From JAHEDH01 sp963753285 (lineage in GTDB: Bacteria; Actinomycetota; Acidimicrobiia; Spongiisociales; ZC4RG35), in NCBI GenBank assembly GCA_963753285.1, contig CAVWBT010000016.1:248001-312000 (forward strand): a stretch of 64,000 nucleotides of DNA, read 5' to 3'. Made by a program: the position numbers and the translations under genes. Shown piece after piece: positions 48,817-56,347 of the stretch. The notes under the pieces are model-generated. The model was not told the origin of the DNA. It did no database searches and saw only the letters and a list, made by a program, of their open reading frames with translations. The first letter of the stretch is position 1. Every line of letters begins with the position of its first letter.

Positions 48817-49868
48817 GCGAATCGTGGTCGATCAGGCTTCGGGATCACTTCTTGCGGCATCCGATCCGCTGGTCGGCGGCGATGGGAGTCGCGGCGTTGA
48901 TCTCGTGGGCCGTGGGGCCCGCGCTCGTCGCCTACCGCAGCCTCGACCACATCGACGGAACGGCGGACGAAGCCGCAGAGACTCTCTTCGAGGGTTCGGA
49001 GGGCGACACCGATCCCGGGTCCCAGGATGAACCGCAAGAGACCGAGGCCACTCGACCTGAGCCGATCCTCGGAGAGACCACCTTCCTGCTGATCGGCACC
49101 GACGACCGGAGCGGTCTCGACGACCTCAGCGGGTTCGGCGCCTTCGAGGGGCGCAGGGCAGACGTGATCATTCTGGCGACGATTCGATTCGAGCGGAACC
49201 AGGTCAGACTGGTCTCGCTCCCCCGCGACCTGGTCGCACCGGACATCTGTGAGGAGTTCGAGGAGATCCGCTTGGCCGACGCCTTCGAGGGCTGCGACTC
49301 GGTTCCCGGCGAAACCGTGCTGCAACTCACCGTGGAACAGATGACGTCGATCGGCGTCGATCACGTGGCCTCCGTCGATCTCGTCGGGTTCCAGGAGGCG
49401 GTCGATCGCCTCGGGGGCTACGAGATCTGTCTGGAACACCCGGTCCGGGACCCGGCCTCCGGTTTGGACCTCCCTGAGGGCTGCACCGTCGCCGATGGGG
49501 AGCAGACCCTCGCCTGGATCCGATCCCGAAAGACCGAAGAACTCGTCGACGGTCGTTGGCGCTCCGTTCCGGGCGCGAACGACCTGGCACGAAATCAACG
49601 CGAACGAGGGTTCATCATCGACATGTTCGGGCGGGTCATCGATGCGACCAACGTCCGCCAGCTGCAGGGGCTCGCGGCGACGGTCGCTCCTCACCTCACC
49701 CTGGACAACTCGCTCGATCTCCCAAGGCTCATCCAAACGGGATGGAACATGCGCCTGCTCAGGACGGACGACATCGAGTCCGTCTCGCTGCCTGTCGTCG
49801 ACGAGACGCTTCGCGATATGGCGGTGCTTCGCCCTACGGTCGACGTCGCCTCGTTCTTGGCGGAATGA
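48813..49868 (+). CDS. LytR-CpsA-Psr (LCP) family wall-polymer ligase
   Basis: 351 residues from TTG 48813. One membrane helix (AAMGVAALISWAVGPALVAY, about residues 23-42) puts the remainder outside. The LCP domain shows FLLIGTDDRSGLDD, GRRADVIILATIRFERNQVR, VSLPRDLVAPDI, then VDLVGFQEAVDRLGG and TLAWIRSRKTEELVD, with the Arg and Asp residues that bind polyprenyl phosphate. LCP enzymes transfer undecaprenyl-linked polymers (arabinogalactan, teichoic acid, capsule) to peptidoglycan. Translationally coupled to the VOC gene by a TTGA overlap. Confidence 0.9.
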   Translation: MSESWSIRLRDHFLRHPIRWSAAMGVAALISWAVGPALVAYRSLDHIDGTADEAAETLFEGSEGDTDPGSQDEPQETEATRPEPILGETTFLLIGTDDRSGLDDLSGFGAFEGRRADVIILATIRFERNQVRLVSLPRDLVAPDICEEFEEIRLADAFEGCDSVPGETVLQLTVEQMTSIGVDHVASVDLVGFQEAVDRLGGYEICLEHPVRDPASGLDLPEGCTVADGEQTLAWIRSRKTEELVDGRWRSVPGANDLARNQRERGFIIDMFGRVIDATNVRQLQGLAATVAPHLTLDNSLDLPRLIQTGWNMRLLRTDDIESVSLPVVDETLRDMAVLRPTVDVASFLAE

Positions 49869-49918
49869 TCTCGCACCACGAGGCGTTGACACCACCGGAC
49901 GATCAAAGGAATCAGAAA

Positions 49919-50302
49919 ATGGCAACCGTAGAGCTCACACTCGACAACTTCGAGCAGACGATCACCGACAACGACACCGTGATCGTGGACTTCTGGGCAG
50001 AGTGGTGTGGACCGTGCCGCAGCTTCGCTCCGACCTTCGAGCAGGCGTCCGAGGCGAACGAAGACATCGTCTTCGGCAAGGTCGACACCGAGGCTCAGCA
50101 GCAACTCGCCGCCTCGTTCGGGATCCGCTCGATCCCAACGCTCATGGTGTTCCGGGACAACGTGCTGCTGTACAACGAGGCCGGCGCCCTTCCCCCTGCG
50201 GCCTTCGAAGACCTCATCAGCCAGGTCAAGGCACTGGACATGGAAGACGTCCACCGTCAGATCGCCGAGCACCAGGCGGCCGAGCACCAAACGGCCGACT
50301 GA
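49919..50302 (+). CDS. Thioredoxin
   Basis: 127 residues with the thioredoxin fold and active site DFWAEWCGPCRSFAPTF (WCGPC, Cys about 31 and 34), cis-Pro motif IRSIPTLMVFRDN and a C-terminal extension (VHRQIAEHQAAEHQTAD) of about 20 residues rich in His, Gln and Ala. It reduces protein disulfides in the cytoplasm. ATG 49919 has AAAGGA 7 nt upstream. Followed by a strong intrinsic terminator. Confidence 0.95.
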   Translation: MATVELTLDNFEQTITDNDTVIVDFWAEWCGPCRSFAPTFEQASEANEDIVFGKVDTEAQQQLAASFGIRSIPTLMVFRDNVLLYNEAGALPPAAFEDLISQVKALDMEDVHRQIAEHQAAEHQTAD

Positions 50303-50317
50303 GGTTCGATCTCCTCC

Positions 50318-50349
50318 ATCGAGAGCCCCGGGATACCCCGGGGCTCTCG
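50318..50349 (+). terminator. Intrinsic terminator of the thioredoxin gene
   Basis: 14-bp perfect stem (TCGAGAGCCCCGGG with its complement) closed by the loop ATAC, followed by GTTTCC. It is G+C-rich and stands immediately after the thioredoxin stop. Confidence 0.85.
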
Positions 50350-50423
50350 AGTTTCCGAACTCGAGATCCGACCCCGATCGGGCCGTGGGGGGAGCCGGGT
50401 CACGAATAGTCGCACGAACGTGC

Positions 50424-50452
50424 TTGACAAGGTCGCACCCGTACCCCATACT
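50424..50452 (+). promoter_or_regulatory. Promoter of the osmC-metY operon
   Basis: Perfect -35 TTGACA (50424-50429) and -10 CATACT (50447-50452) with an exact 17-bp spacer. Predicted transcription start about 50459, 13 nt before the riboswitch. Confidence 0.75.
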
Positions 50453-50471
50453 CACCCGACTTGACAACGCG

Positions 50472-50548
50472 CTCATCTAGAGCGGCTGAGGGACAGGCCC
50501 GACGAAGCCGCGGCAACCACTCGATGGTGCCAATGCCTGATCGATGAG
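50472..50548 (+). ncRNA. SAM-I (S-box) riboswitch
   Basis: Conserved S-box core: AGAGCGGCTGAGGGACAGGC, then CGAAGCCGCGGCAACC and GGTGCCAATGCC. P1 is CTCATC (50472-50477) with GATGAG (50543-50548); P2 is GCGGC (50482-50486) with GCCGC (50507-50511); P3 is formed by CCAC...GGTG. It binds S-adenosylmethionine and normally lowers expression of sulfur or methionine genes, here osmC-like and metY. The core sequence fits SAM-I rather than the actinobacterial SAM-IV class. Confidence 0.93.
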
Positions 50549-50574
50549 AGCCTCGATGCGGATCCTCGCACGGA

Positions 50575-50591
50575 GGCGCTCAGAGAGCGCC
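50575..50591 (+). terminator. Hairpin downstream of the riboswitch (expression platform)
   Basis: GGCGCT-CAGAG-AGCGCC, a 6-bp stem. The riboswitch 3' side (GAGCCTC, 50546-50554 region) can imperfectly pair with GAGGCGCTC across the 5' arm, giving a possible antiterminator. No T-tract, so termination may depend on Rho or the control may be translational. Confidence 0.5.
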
Positions 50592-50615
50592 ACACAACCG
50601 AGGAGACCAACACCA

Positions 50616-50705
50616 ATGCATCACCCCACCGCACCCACCCATCTCATGTGTACGGCCATGCCGTGCTTCCGGGTGGTCCACTCCTGTACCGACACCTCGA
50701 TCTGA
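50616..50705 (+). CDS. 29-codon Cys/Met-containing leader ORF of the metY operon
   Basis: An ATG at 50616 with a strong site GAGGAGA about 9 nt upstream opens a 29-codon frame ending TGA 50703-50705. The product (MHHPTAPTHLMCTAMPCF, then RVVHSCTDTSI) has Cys at 12, 17 and 24 and Met at 1, 11 and 15, high for a short frame in this genome. The Cys-17 codon directly precedes CTTCCGGGTGGT (50666-50677), which pairs perfectly with ACCACCCGGAAG (50715-50726) beyond the stop. The latter can alternatively pair its CCCGGA with TCCGGG at 50735-50740. This is the layout of a peptide-attenuation leader; cysteine-codon leaders upstream of sulfur genes are known in mycobacteria. Confidence 0.65.
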   Translation: MHHPTAPTHLMCTAMPCFRVVHSCTDTSI

Positions 50706-50740
50706 GGTCATCCCACCACCCGGAAGGATCGCCATCCGGG
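50666..50740 (+). promoter_or_regulatory. Mutually exclusive hairpins spanning the leader ORF
   Basis: Arm 1 CTTCCGGGTGGT (50666-50677) and arm 2 ACCACCCGGAAG (50715-50726) form a 12-bp perfect stem. CCCGGA within arm 2 (50719-50724) can pair instead with TCCGGG (50735-50740). A ribosome stalled in the leader would cover arm 1 and switch the fold. A third small hairpin ACCTC/GAGGT (50694-50698 with 50704-50708) sits at the stop codon. Confidence 0.6.
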
Positions 50741-50784
50741 AAGCTCGGCACACCCACATCCACATCTCACACAGGAGTGACACC

Positions 50785-51309
50785 ATGACCAACCGACTCA
50801 ACGACGTCGACATCGAATCAGTCGCCGGCCTCGCAGGCCACATCACCGAAACGCCCGAAGCAGCGCACACCACCTGGTCGGCGAGCGTCCGCTGGACGGG
50901 CGGGTTCCGCTCCGAAGCGACCATTCGCGATTTCCAGCCGACACCCAGCGACGAACCGAAGGGACTCGGCGGGACGGACACGGCCCCCAACCCGGTCGAG
51001 CAACTGCTCGGCGCCCTCGGCAACTGCCTGGCGGTCGGGTACGCCGCCAACGCAACCGCCCGCGGGATCGCCATCAACGACCTGTCGATTCGCCTCGACG
51101 GTGACCTCGACCTGCAGTCATTCCTCGGACTCGTGCCCGGACACGCCGGATTCCACGACATCCGGGCCGTCGTCGACATCGACAGCTCGGCCAGCCTCGA
51201 AGAACTGGAGGACCTCCATCGCCACGTGCTCGAGACTTCTCCGGTCGGGCACACACTGAAGGCATCGATACCCGTGAACATCCATCTCTCCGCTCCAGCA
51301 GCGGTCTGA
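50785..51309 (+). CDS. OsmC-family protein lacking the second conserved cysteine
   Basis: 174 residues. OsmC fold blocks: WSASVRWTGGFRSEATIRDF, the helix NPVEQLLGALGNCLAVGYAA with the first Cys (about residue 79), IRLDGDLDLQSFLGL and a C-terminal ETSPVGHTLKASIPVNI. In OsmC/Ohr peroxidases a second Cys is found where Ser occurs in TSPVGHTL. A peroxidase cycle is therefore unlikely unless another thiol is used. It lies between the SAM riboswitch and metY, so a sulfur-related role is likely. An AGGAGTG site lies 5 nt before the ATG. metY follows after 19 bp. Confidence 0.85.
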   Translation: MTNRLNDVDIESVAGLAGHITETPEAAHTTWSASVRWTGGFRSEATIRDFQPTPSDEPKGLGGTDTAPNPVEQLLGALGNCLAVGYAANATARGIAINDLSIRLDGDLDLQSFLGLVPGHAGFHDIRAVVDIDSSASLEELEDLHRHVLETSPVGHTLKASIPVNIHLSAPAAV

Positions 51310-51328
51310 CCCCAGAGGAGAAACCACA

Positions 51329-52627
51329 ATGAGCGACCTGCACTTCGAGACACTCCAGGTACATGCCGGACAGGATCCGGCCCCGGGAACGAACGCCCGA
51401 GCCGTGCCCATCTACCAGACGACGTCGTACACCTTCGACGACACCGACCACGCTGCGCGGCTGTTCGGGCTCCAGGAGTTCGGGAACATCTACACGCGGA
51501 TCATGAACCCGACCACCGACGTGTTCGAGAAACGGATCGCAGCGCTCGAAGGAGGGCTGGCATCGGTCGCCACGGCCTCGGGTCAGGCCGCCCAGCTGCT
51601 CGCGGTCACGAACATCCTCCAGGCGGGTGACCAGATCGTCTCGACCTCCAACCTGTACGGAGGGACCTACAACCAGTTCAAGGTGCAGTTCCCCCGGCTC
51701 GGGATCGATTCGGTCTTCGTGGAAGGGGACGATCCGGACGCGTTCGCCGCGGCGATCACCGACAACACCAAGGCGCTCTACGTCGAGGCGATCGGAAACC
51801 CTCGCTACAACGTGCCCGACTTCAAGGCGCTCGCGGACGTGGCCCACAGCAACGGGATTCCGCTGATCGTCGACAACACGTTCGGCGCAGCCGGCTACCT
51901 CTGCCGTCCGATCGCACACGGCGCCGACATCGTGGTGGAGTCGGCGACCAAGTGGATCGGTGGCCACGGGACCTCGATCGGCGGAGTCGTCACCGATTCG
52001 GGGAACTTCGACTGGCGGAACGGGAAGTTCCCGACCTTCACGGATCCTTCACCCGGGTATCACGGGCTCGTGTTCACCGACGTGTTCAACCCCGAGTCGG
52101 ATTTCGGGAACATCGCCTTTGCCATCAGAGCCCGCGTCGAGGGGCTTCGTGATTACGGCGCTGCCTTGTCGCCGTTCAACGCGTTCTTGTTGCTTCAAGG
52201 TCTCGAGACGCTCAGCTTGCGAGTGCAGCGCCATGCAGACAACTCGCTGGAGCTCGCCCGATGGCTCAAGGACCACCCTCAGGTCAGCTGGGTGTCGTAC
52301 CCCGGTCTCGAGGATCATCCCTCGCACGAGAACGCCAAGAAGTACCTCACCAACGGTTTCGGTTGCGTGTTGTCCTTCGGAATCAAGGGCGGCTTCGAGT
52401 CGGGCAAGCGGTTCATCGATCACACGGTGCTCGCTTCCCACCTCGCCAACGTCGGCGATGCCAAGACGCTCGTCATCCACCCGGCTTCGACCACCCATCA
52501 GCAGCTGTCTGCAGATGAGCAGGCGGCCGCAGGTGTGGCGCCGGACCTCGTTCGGGTCTCGGTGGGTATCGAGCACATCGATGACATCAAGGCCGACTTC
52601 GAACAGGCGCTCGCCGCGGTGAGCTGA
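51329..52627 (+). CDS. metY: O-acetylhomoserine sulfhydrylase (homocysteine synthase)
   Basis: 432 residues, the standard length. A PLP-dependent enzyme of the Cys/Met metabolism family that makes homocysteine from O-acetylhomoserine and sulfide. Features: TLQVHAGQDPAPGTNARAVP, PIYQTTSYTFDDTDHAARLF, YTRIMNPTTDVFEKRIAALE, the PLP Lys in VESATKWIGGHGTSIGG (about residue 209) and HPASTTHQQLSADEQ. The preceding OsmC-like gene and the SAM-I riboswitch support control by methionine status. AGAGGAGAA lies 7 nt before the ATG. A strong terminator follows. Confidence 0.95.
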   Translation: MSDLHFETLQVHAGQDPAPGTNARAVPIYQTTSYTFDDTDHAARLFGLQEFGNIYTRIMNPTTDVFEKRIAALEGGLASVATASGQAAQLLAVTNILQAGDQIVSTSNLYGGTYNQFKVQFPRLGIDSVFVEGDDPDAFAAAITDNTKALYVEAIGNPRYNVPDFKALADVAHSNGIPLIVDNTFGAAGYLCRPIAHGADIVVESATKWIGGHGTSIGGVVTDSGNFDWRNGKFPTFTDPSPGYHGLVFTDVFNPESDFGNIAFAIRARVEGLRDYGAALSPFNAFLLLQGLETLSLRVQRHADNSLELARWLKDHPQVSWVSYPGLEDHPSHENAKKYLTNGFGCVLSFGIKGGFESGKRFIDHTVLASHLANVGDAKTLVIHPASTTHQQLSADEQAAAGVAPDLVRVSVGIEHIDDIKADFEQALAAVS

Positions 52628-52636
52628 CGGGTCGGG

Positions 52637-52662
52637 GCGGGTGAGGCTCGGGCCTCACCCGC
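52637..52662. terminator. Bidirectional intrinsic terminator
   Basis: An 11-bp perfect stem GCGGGTGAGGC with a TCGG tetraloop, placed directly between the metY stop and the convergent nucleoside hydrolase stop, so it can serve both genes. Confidence 0.85.
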
Positions 52663-53592
52663 TCACGGCAGCCGATCGAGTCGCTCGAACAGGAGCCGGG
52701 AGAAGGCCGCGCGATCGAGGCCGAAGCCGACGTCCACCTGGGGTTCCCAGTCTGTCACGTGCCAGCGATCGACGACGGTCCGCCCACGCCCGAGTCCGTC
52801 GCCGGTGTCGATCCGAACCCCGCACCGTTCCGTCGCGACCAGCGTCGGATCGATCACCTGCGCAACGGCGACGACGTCGTGAACGGGGGCACCGGGAGTC
52901 GAGTAGGTGCGTGGGTGATTGGCCACGAAGAAGTCCAGCAGTTCGGCGACGAAGGTTGCAGCTCTCCCCCGCCCGCGCAGCGCATCCGCTTCGTGCTCGC
53001 CGAACAGGGCCTGGTGGGTGACTTCCAGGCCGATCATCGTGACCGGGAGGCCCGACGACACGACGACCTCAGCAGCTTCGGGATCGACGTAGATGTTGAA
53101 CTCGGCGTTCGGCGTCACGTTCCCGATCTCTGCTGCTCCTCCCATGAAGGTGATCGCAGCGATGTTGTCTCTGACGTCCGGATACTCGCGCAACAGCAAG
53201 CCGATGTTGGTGAGCGGCCCGGTCGGTATGAGAGTCACCGGTTCGGGACTGTTGCGGATCGCTGCGGCCATGAACTCGGCAGCCGGCTCGGCCACCGGAA
53301 CGTTCGAGGGTGCCTCCAACACGGGACCGTCCAGTCCGGACTCTCCATGGACGTACTCTGCGACCACGAGGTCACGGGCGAGGGGCACTGCGGCTCCCAC
53401 GGCGACGGGGATATCCGGCCTGCCTGCGAGCTCGAGGACCGTCAGGGCGTTCCGCGTCGTCTTGTCGAGTGTGGTGTTCCCCGCGACCGTGGTGACGCCG
53501 AGAATGTCGAGCTCTGGGCTCGCCACCGCGAGCAGCAGCGCGATCGCATCGTCGTGTCCGGGGTCGCAATCGATGATGACGGGGGTGGTCAC
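52663..53592 (-). CDS. Inosine-uridine-preferring nucleoside hydrolase family protein
   Basis: 309 residues from GTG 53592. The calcium-binding signature VIIDCDPGHDDAIALLLA (residues 4-21, DxDPGxDD) is diagnostic. Other blocks are GVTTVAGNTTLDKTTRNAL, LIPTGPLTNIGLLL, TFMGGAAEIGNVTPNAEFNI with the catalytic Asn/Glu region, and HDVVAVAQVIDP with the metal Asp. It hydrolyses the N-glycosidic bond of ribonucleosides to base and ribose. Its GTGA overlaps the stop of the upstream ribokinase gene, so ribose released here can be phosphorylated by the partner. Confidence 0.92.
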   Translation of the reverse strand: MTTPVIIDCDPGHDDAIALLLAVASPELDILGVTTVAGNTTLDKTTRNALTVLELAGRPDIPVAVGAAVPLARDLVVAEYVHGESGLDGPVLEAPSNVPVAEPAAEFMAAAIRNSPEPVTLIPTGPLTNIGLLLREYPDVRDNIAAITFMGGAAEIGNVTPNAEFNIYVDPEAAEVVVSSGLPVTMIGLEVTHQALFGEHEADALRGRGRAATFVAELLDFFVANHPRTYSTPGAPVHDVVAVAQVIDPTLVATERCGVRIDTGDGLGRGRTVVDRWHVTDWEPQVDVGFGLDRAAFSRLLFERLDRLP

Positions 53593-54440
53593 AGGTTCGC
53601 CATGAAGTCGTCGAGTTCCGTTCGAGTCGGAAGTGAGGGCTGAGCCCCTCTTCGGGTGGCCGTCAGGGCGCCGGCGGCGCAGGCCCATGCAAGTGCGTCG
53701 CTGATCTCACGGCCTTCGCACAGCGCAACGGTGACCGCCGCCGTGAAGGCGTCACCCGCGCCGACCGTATCGATCGCGTTCACGGCGGGGGCCGATGCGA
53801 AGCCGATCTCCTCGGTGCCGCGTTGTGCCCTGGCACCTCTCGGCCCCAGCGTCGTGATGACGATTGCGGCGCTGCCCACGAGAACCGCGGCCAACGCTTC
53901 GTGCTCGCCCTCGTTGACGACAATCACGTCGCACGCTTCGACGAGCCCGGCAGGAAGGTCTCGCACCGGCGCAGCGTTCAGGACGAACAGATCTTGGGTT
54001 CTCGTCGCCGCCGAGAGGACCGTCTCGGTCGGCACCTCGAGTTGGGCGATGACCGCGTCGAATCCGACGAGGTCGAGATCTTCGGGCTGGAGATGTCGAT
54101 TGGCTCCCGGGGCGACGGTGATCTGATTCTCACCTGCCTCGTCGACGACGATCAACGCCACACCGGTCGGATGCTCCCGGTCTCGAGACGAGCGATCGAG
54201 ATCCACACCGTCGCGGCGGAGCAGCTCGAGCGCCGGGCCGCTGTTGGTATCGGTCCCGACCCGTGCGATCAGCGAGACCTCCGCTCCCAACCGCCGGGCT
54301 GCGAGCGCCTGGTTTGCTCCCTTGCCTCCGGGATGGATGGCGAACGAGGCATCGGTGACGGTTTCACCCGGTCTGGGGAGGCGCGGCGCCGTTGCGACCA
54401 TGTCGAGGTTCACACTTCCGACCACACCGATCCGAGCCAT
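53589..54440 (-). CDS. rbsK: Ribokinase
   Basis: 283 residues of the PfkB family. N-terminal VVGSVNLDMVATAPRLPRPG (substrate Asn/Asp), the Gly-Gly turn HPGGKGANQALAARRLGAEV, and the catalytic C-terminal block AIDTVGAGDAFTAAVTVAL (anion hole and Asp, about residue 225). NAAPVRDLPAGL and VNEGEHEAL fit ribokinase. It phosphorylates ribose at O5. First gene of a two-gene salvage operon with the nucleoside hydrolase (GTGA overlap). TAGCCT at 54447-54452 gives a leaderless -10. Confidence 0.9.
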   Translation of the reverse strand: MARIGVVGSVNLDMVATAPRLPRPGETVTDASFAIHPGGKGANQALAARRLGAEVSLIARVGTDTNSGPALELLRRDGVDLDRSSRDREHPTGVALIVVDEAGENQITVAPGANRHLQPEDLDLVGFDAVIAQLEVPTETVLSAATRTQDLFVLNAAPVRDLPAGLVEACDVIVVNEGEHEALAAVLVGSAAIVITTLGPRGARAQRGTEEIGFASAPAVNAIDTVGAGDAFTAAVTVALCEGREISDALAWACAAGALTATRRGAQPSLPTRTELDDFMANL

Positions 54441-54446
54441 GAACGC

Positions 54447-54452
54447 AGGCTA
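54447..54452 (-). promoter_or_regulatory. -10 box, leaderless promoter of the ribokinase operon
   Basis: TAGCCT on the minus strand with exactly 6 nt (GCGTTC) to ATG 54440. Confidence 0.5.
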
Positions 54453-54473
54453 CCGTCCACCCGAGGAGGCGTC

Positions 54474-54959
54474 GTGCTCGAAGACGTGGTGACAGATTCA
54501 CTCGCCCAACACGGTGTGATCGACTACGAAGTGATGGCGTGCGATCCATCCCTTGCGGACACCGCGGCATTCTGTGAGGCGTACGGTGTCGAGCCCGCAG
54601 ACTCGGCGAACACCATCCTCGTTGCGTCCAGGCGGCCTCCAGGCGTCACCGCTGCCTGCGTGGTGCTCGCAACCCATCGTCTCGATGTCAACCGTGCGGT
54701 GCGAGATCAACTCGATGTCAAGAAGCTGTCGTTCGCGTCTGCCGACCTCACGGTGGAGCTCACCGCCATGCAGATCGGCGGGGTCACGCCATTCGGCCTG
54801 CCCGAGCCGATGCGGGTACTCGTCGACAGCAACGTGCTCGATCGAGCATCGATCGTCCTCGGCGGAGGCAACCGGTCGAGCAAGCTGCGCCTCGATCCGG
54901 CCCACCTGCTCGTCCTTCCGTCCGTGGAGGTCGTCGAGGGTCTGGCGGCGCCCGTTTAG
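54474..54959 (+). CDS. YbaK/EbsC-type aminoacyl-tRNA deacylase
   Basis: 161 residues from GTG 54474, with GAGGAGG 4 nt upstream. YbaK/ProX fold: ANTILVASRRPPGVTAACVV (Lys/Arg of the active site), HRLDVNRAVRDQLDVKKLSF, TVELTAMQIGGVTPFGLPEP and LGGGNRSSKLRLDPAHLL. Such enzymes free mischarged amino acids from tRNA (for example Cys-tRNAPro). The exact substrate is unclear. Convergent with the S41 peptidase gene, overlapping it by 4 bp. Confidence 0.85.
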   Translation: MLEDVVTDSLAQHGVIDYEVMACDPSLADTAAFCEAYGVEPADSANTILVASRRPPGVTAACVVLATHRLDVNRAVRDQLDVKKLSFASADLTVELTAMQIGGVTPFGLPEPMRVLVDSNVLDRASIVLGGGNRSSKLRLDPAHLLVLPSVEVVEGLAAPV

Positions 54960-56347
54960 AGCCCGAGCAGCCTCAACGCTTCGTCGAGGATCGGATCGCT
55001 GCCTCCGATGACGTCAGGTGCGATCACGATGTCCGGATCGAGTCCCGTGATGCCGATGTCGAGACCACCCGGAGTCTCCCAGCGGGCCACGGTGATCCGC
55101 AGCTCACCCCCATCGCGGGCCGTGTACACCTGTTGAACCAGGTTCTTGCCGAAGGTTGGCTCTCCGATCACCGTTGCCCGCCCCTGCTCCTTGAGCACCG
55201 CCGCCAGCACTTCCGATGCGGAGGCCGATGCACGATTGACCAGGACGAGCAACTGCATGGAGGGATTGGCCAGCCCTCCCTCGATGACCACCCACGGATA
55301 CTCGTAGTCTCTGCCCCGCTCGACCATGACGAGTTCACCGTCGAGGAACTGGCTGGCGATCGCCTGCGCGGCGAGCACGAGCCCGCCAGGGTTGTCACGC
55401 AGATCGAGGATCATCGCTCTGGCATTCTCGACGTCCGACACCTGCAGTACCTGGCCGACCAGTTGGGCGGACTGCTGGCTGAATGTGTTGAGTCGGAGAT
55501 ATGCGACGGAACCGGTGATCATCTCGAACTCGATCGGATCGAATCTGAAGTCCTCCCTGACGAGCGACTTGGTCAGAGTGCCGGTTTCCCGGTCGATCTC
55601 GATCTCCACGGACACACCGGCCGGGCCGAACAGGCGCGCAGTGGCCGCCTCCGCAGAAAGGCCGTCGAGCGCCTCGCCGTCCACCGCGACGATGACGTCT
55701 CCCACGATGATCCCCGCGTCTGCCGCCGGCGTGATCGCAAACACCGAGACGACCTCGAGTCGACACGATCCGGAGATCACGCCGCACGGCTCACCCGCTG
55801 TGGATCGCGCCGACACGATCAGCCCGAGGTCGTAGACGGCGCCGGACCCGAACTCGTCGAGTTGGTCGACGTAGTCGGGTGGGACATACGACGAGAACGG
55901 GTCGAGTGCGAATTGGAAGATGCCGTTCAGAGCACCCTCGACCAGCGCAGCCGGGTCGTCATGATCGGTCTTGAGGCGCTCCAGCACCGTCTCACAGACC
56001 GATAGGAAGGCTTCGTCGGGAATCGTGCATCGGAACACGTCTCCTGGCGGGTCGGCTCTGTCGGCTGGGGGAACGGCGCGAACACCGAGATTGGCCGCAG
56101 CGACGAGCTCTGCCCGCTCCACCTCGTCGACGTAGACCTCGTCGATCAGCTCAACCGCCTGGCACATGATCGCCCAGGTGCGCGGTGGGGCGCCGGTGCA
56201 GGACGACGGCTCCACCACGGTGACCGGCTGGGTGGCGCGGGGCACCGTCGGGACGGCGGATGTGGACGGCGCAGTCGGACTCGCCGGCTGGGCCGGTCCG
56301 CCGCACGCCGCCAGCACCAACGAGAGCACGAGTAGTCCACGTCTCAT
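54956..56347 (-). CDS. S41 C-terminal processing peptidase, lipoprotein
   Basis: 463 residues. A lipobox (LVLSLVLAACGG, Cys about residue 15) followed by a Pro/Ser/Thr-rich linker anchors it outside the cell. A helical N-terminal part (LIDEVYVDEVERAELVAAAN) precedes a PDZ domain (VSVFAITPAADAGIIVGDVI) and the S41 catalytic core: LDLRDNPGGLVLAAQAIASQ, VLVNRASASASEVLAAVLKE (Ser nucleophile) and GEPTFGKNLVQQVYT (Lys base). It trims or degrades envelope proteins. Its start overlaps the stop of the SURF1 gene by 4 bp (ATGA). Confidence 0.9.
   Translation of the reverse strand: MRRGLLVLSLVLAACGGPAQPASPTAPSTSAVPTVPRATQPVTVVEPSSCTGAPPRTWAIMCQAVELIDEVYVDEVERAELVAAANLGVRAVPPADRADPPGDVFRCTIPDEAFLSVCETVLERLKTDHDDPAALVEGALNGIFQFALDPFSSYVPPDYVDQLDEFGSGAVYDLGLIVSARSTAGEPCGVISGSCRLEVVSVFAITPAADAGIIVGDVIVAVDGEALDGLSAEAATARLFGPAGVSVEIEIDRETGTLTKSLVREDFRFDPIEFEMITGSVAYLRLNTFSQQSAQLVGQVLQVSDVENARAMILDLRDNPGGLVLAAQAIASQFLDGELVMVERGRDYEYPWVVIEGGLANPSMQLLVLVNRASASASEVLAAVLKEQGRATVIGEPTFGKNLVQQVYTARDGGELRITVARWETPGGLDIGITGLDPDIVIAPDVIGGSDPILDEALRLLGL

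Noticed and set aside
50472..50548. SAM-IV riboswitch, which is common in actinobacteria
   Set aside because: The core (AGAG...GAGGGAC...GGCCCG...GGCAACC) and P1-P3 layout fit SAM-I.
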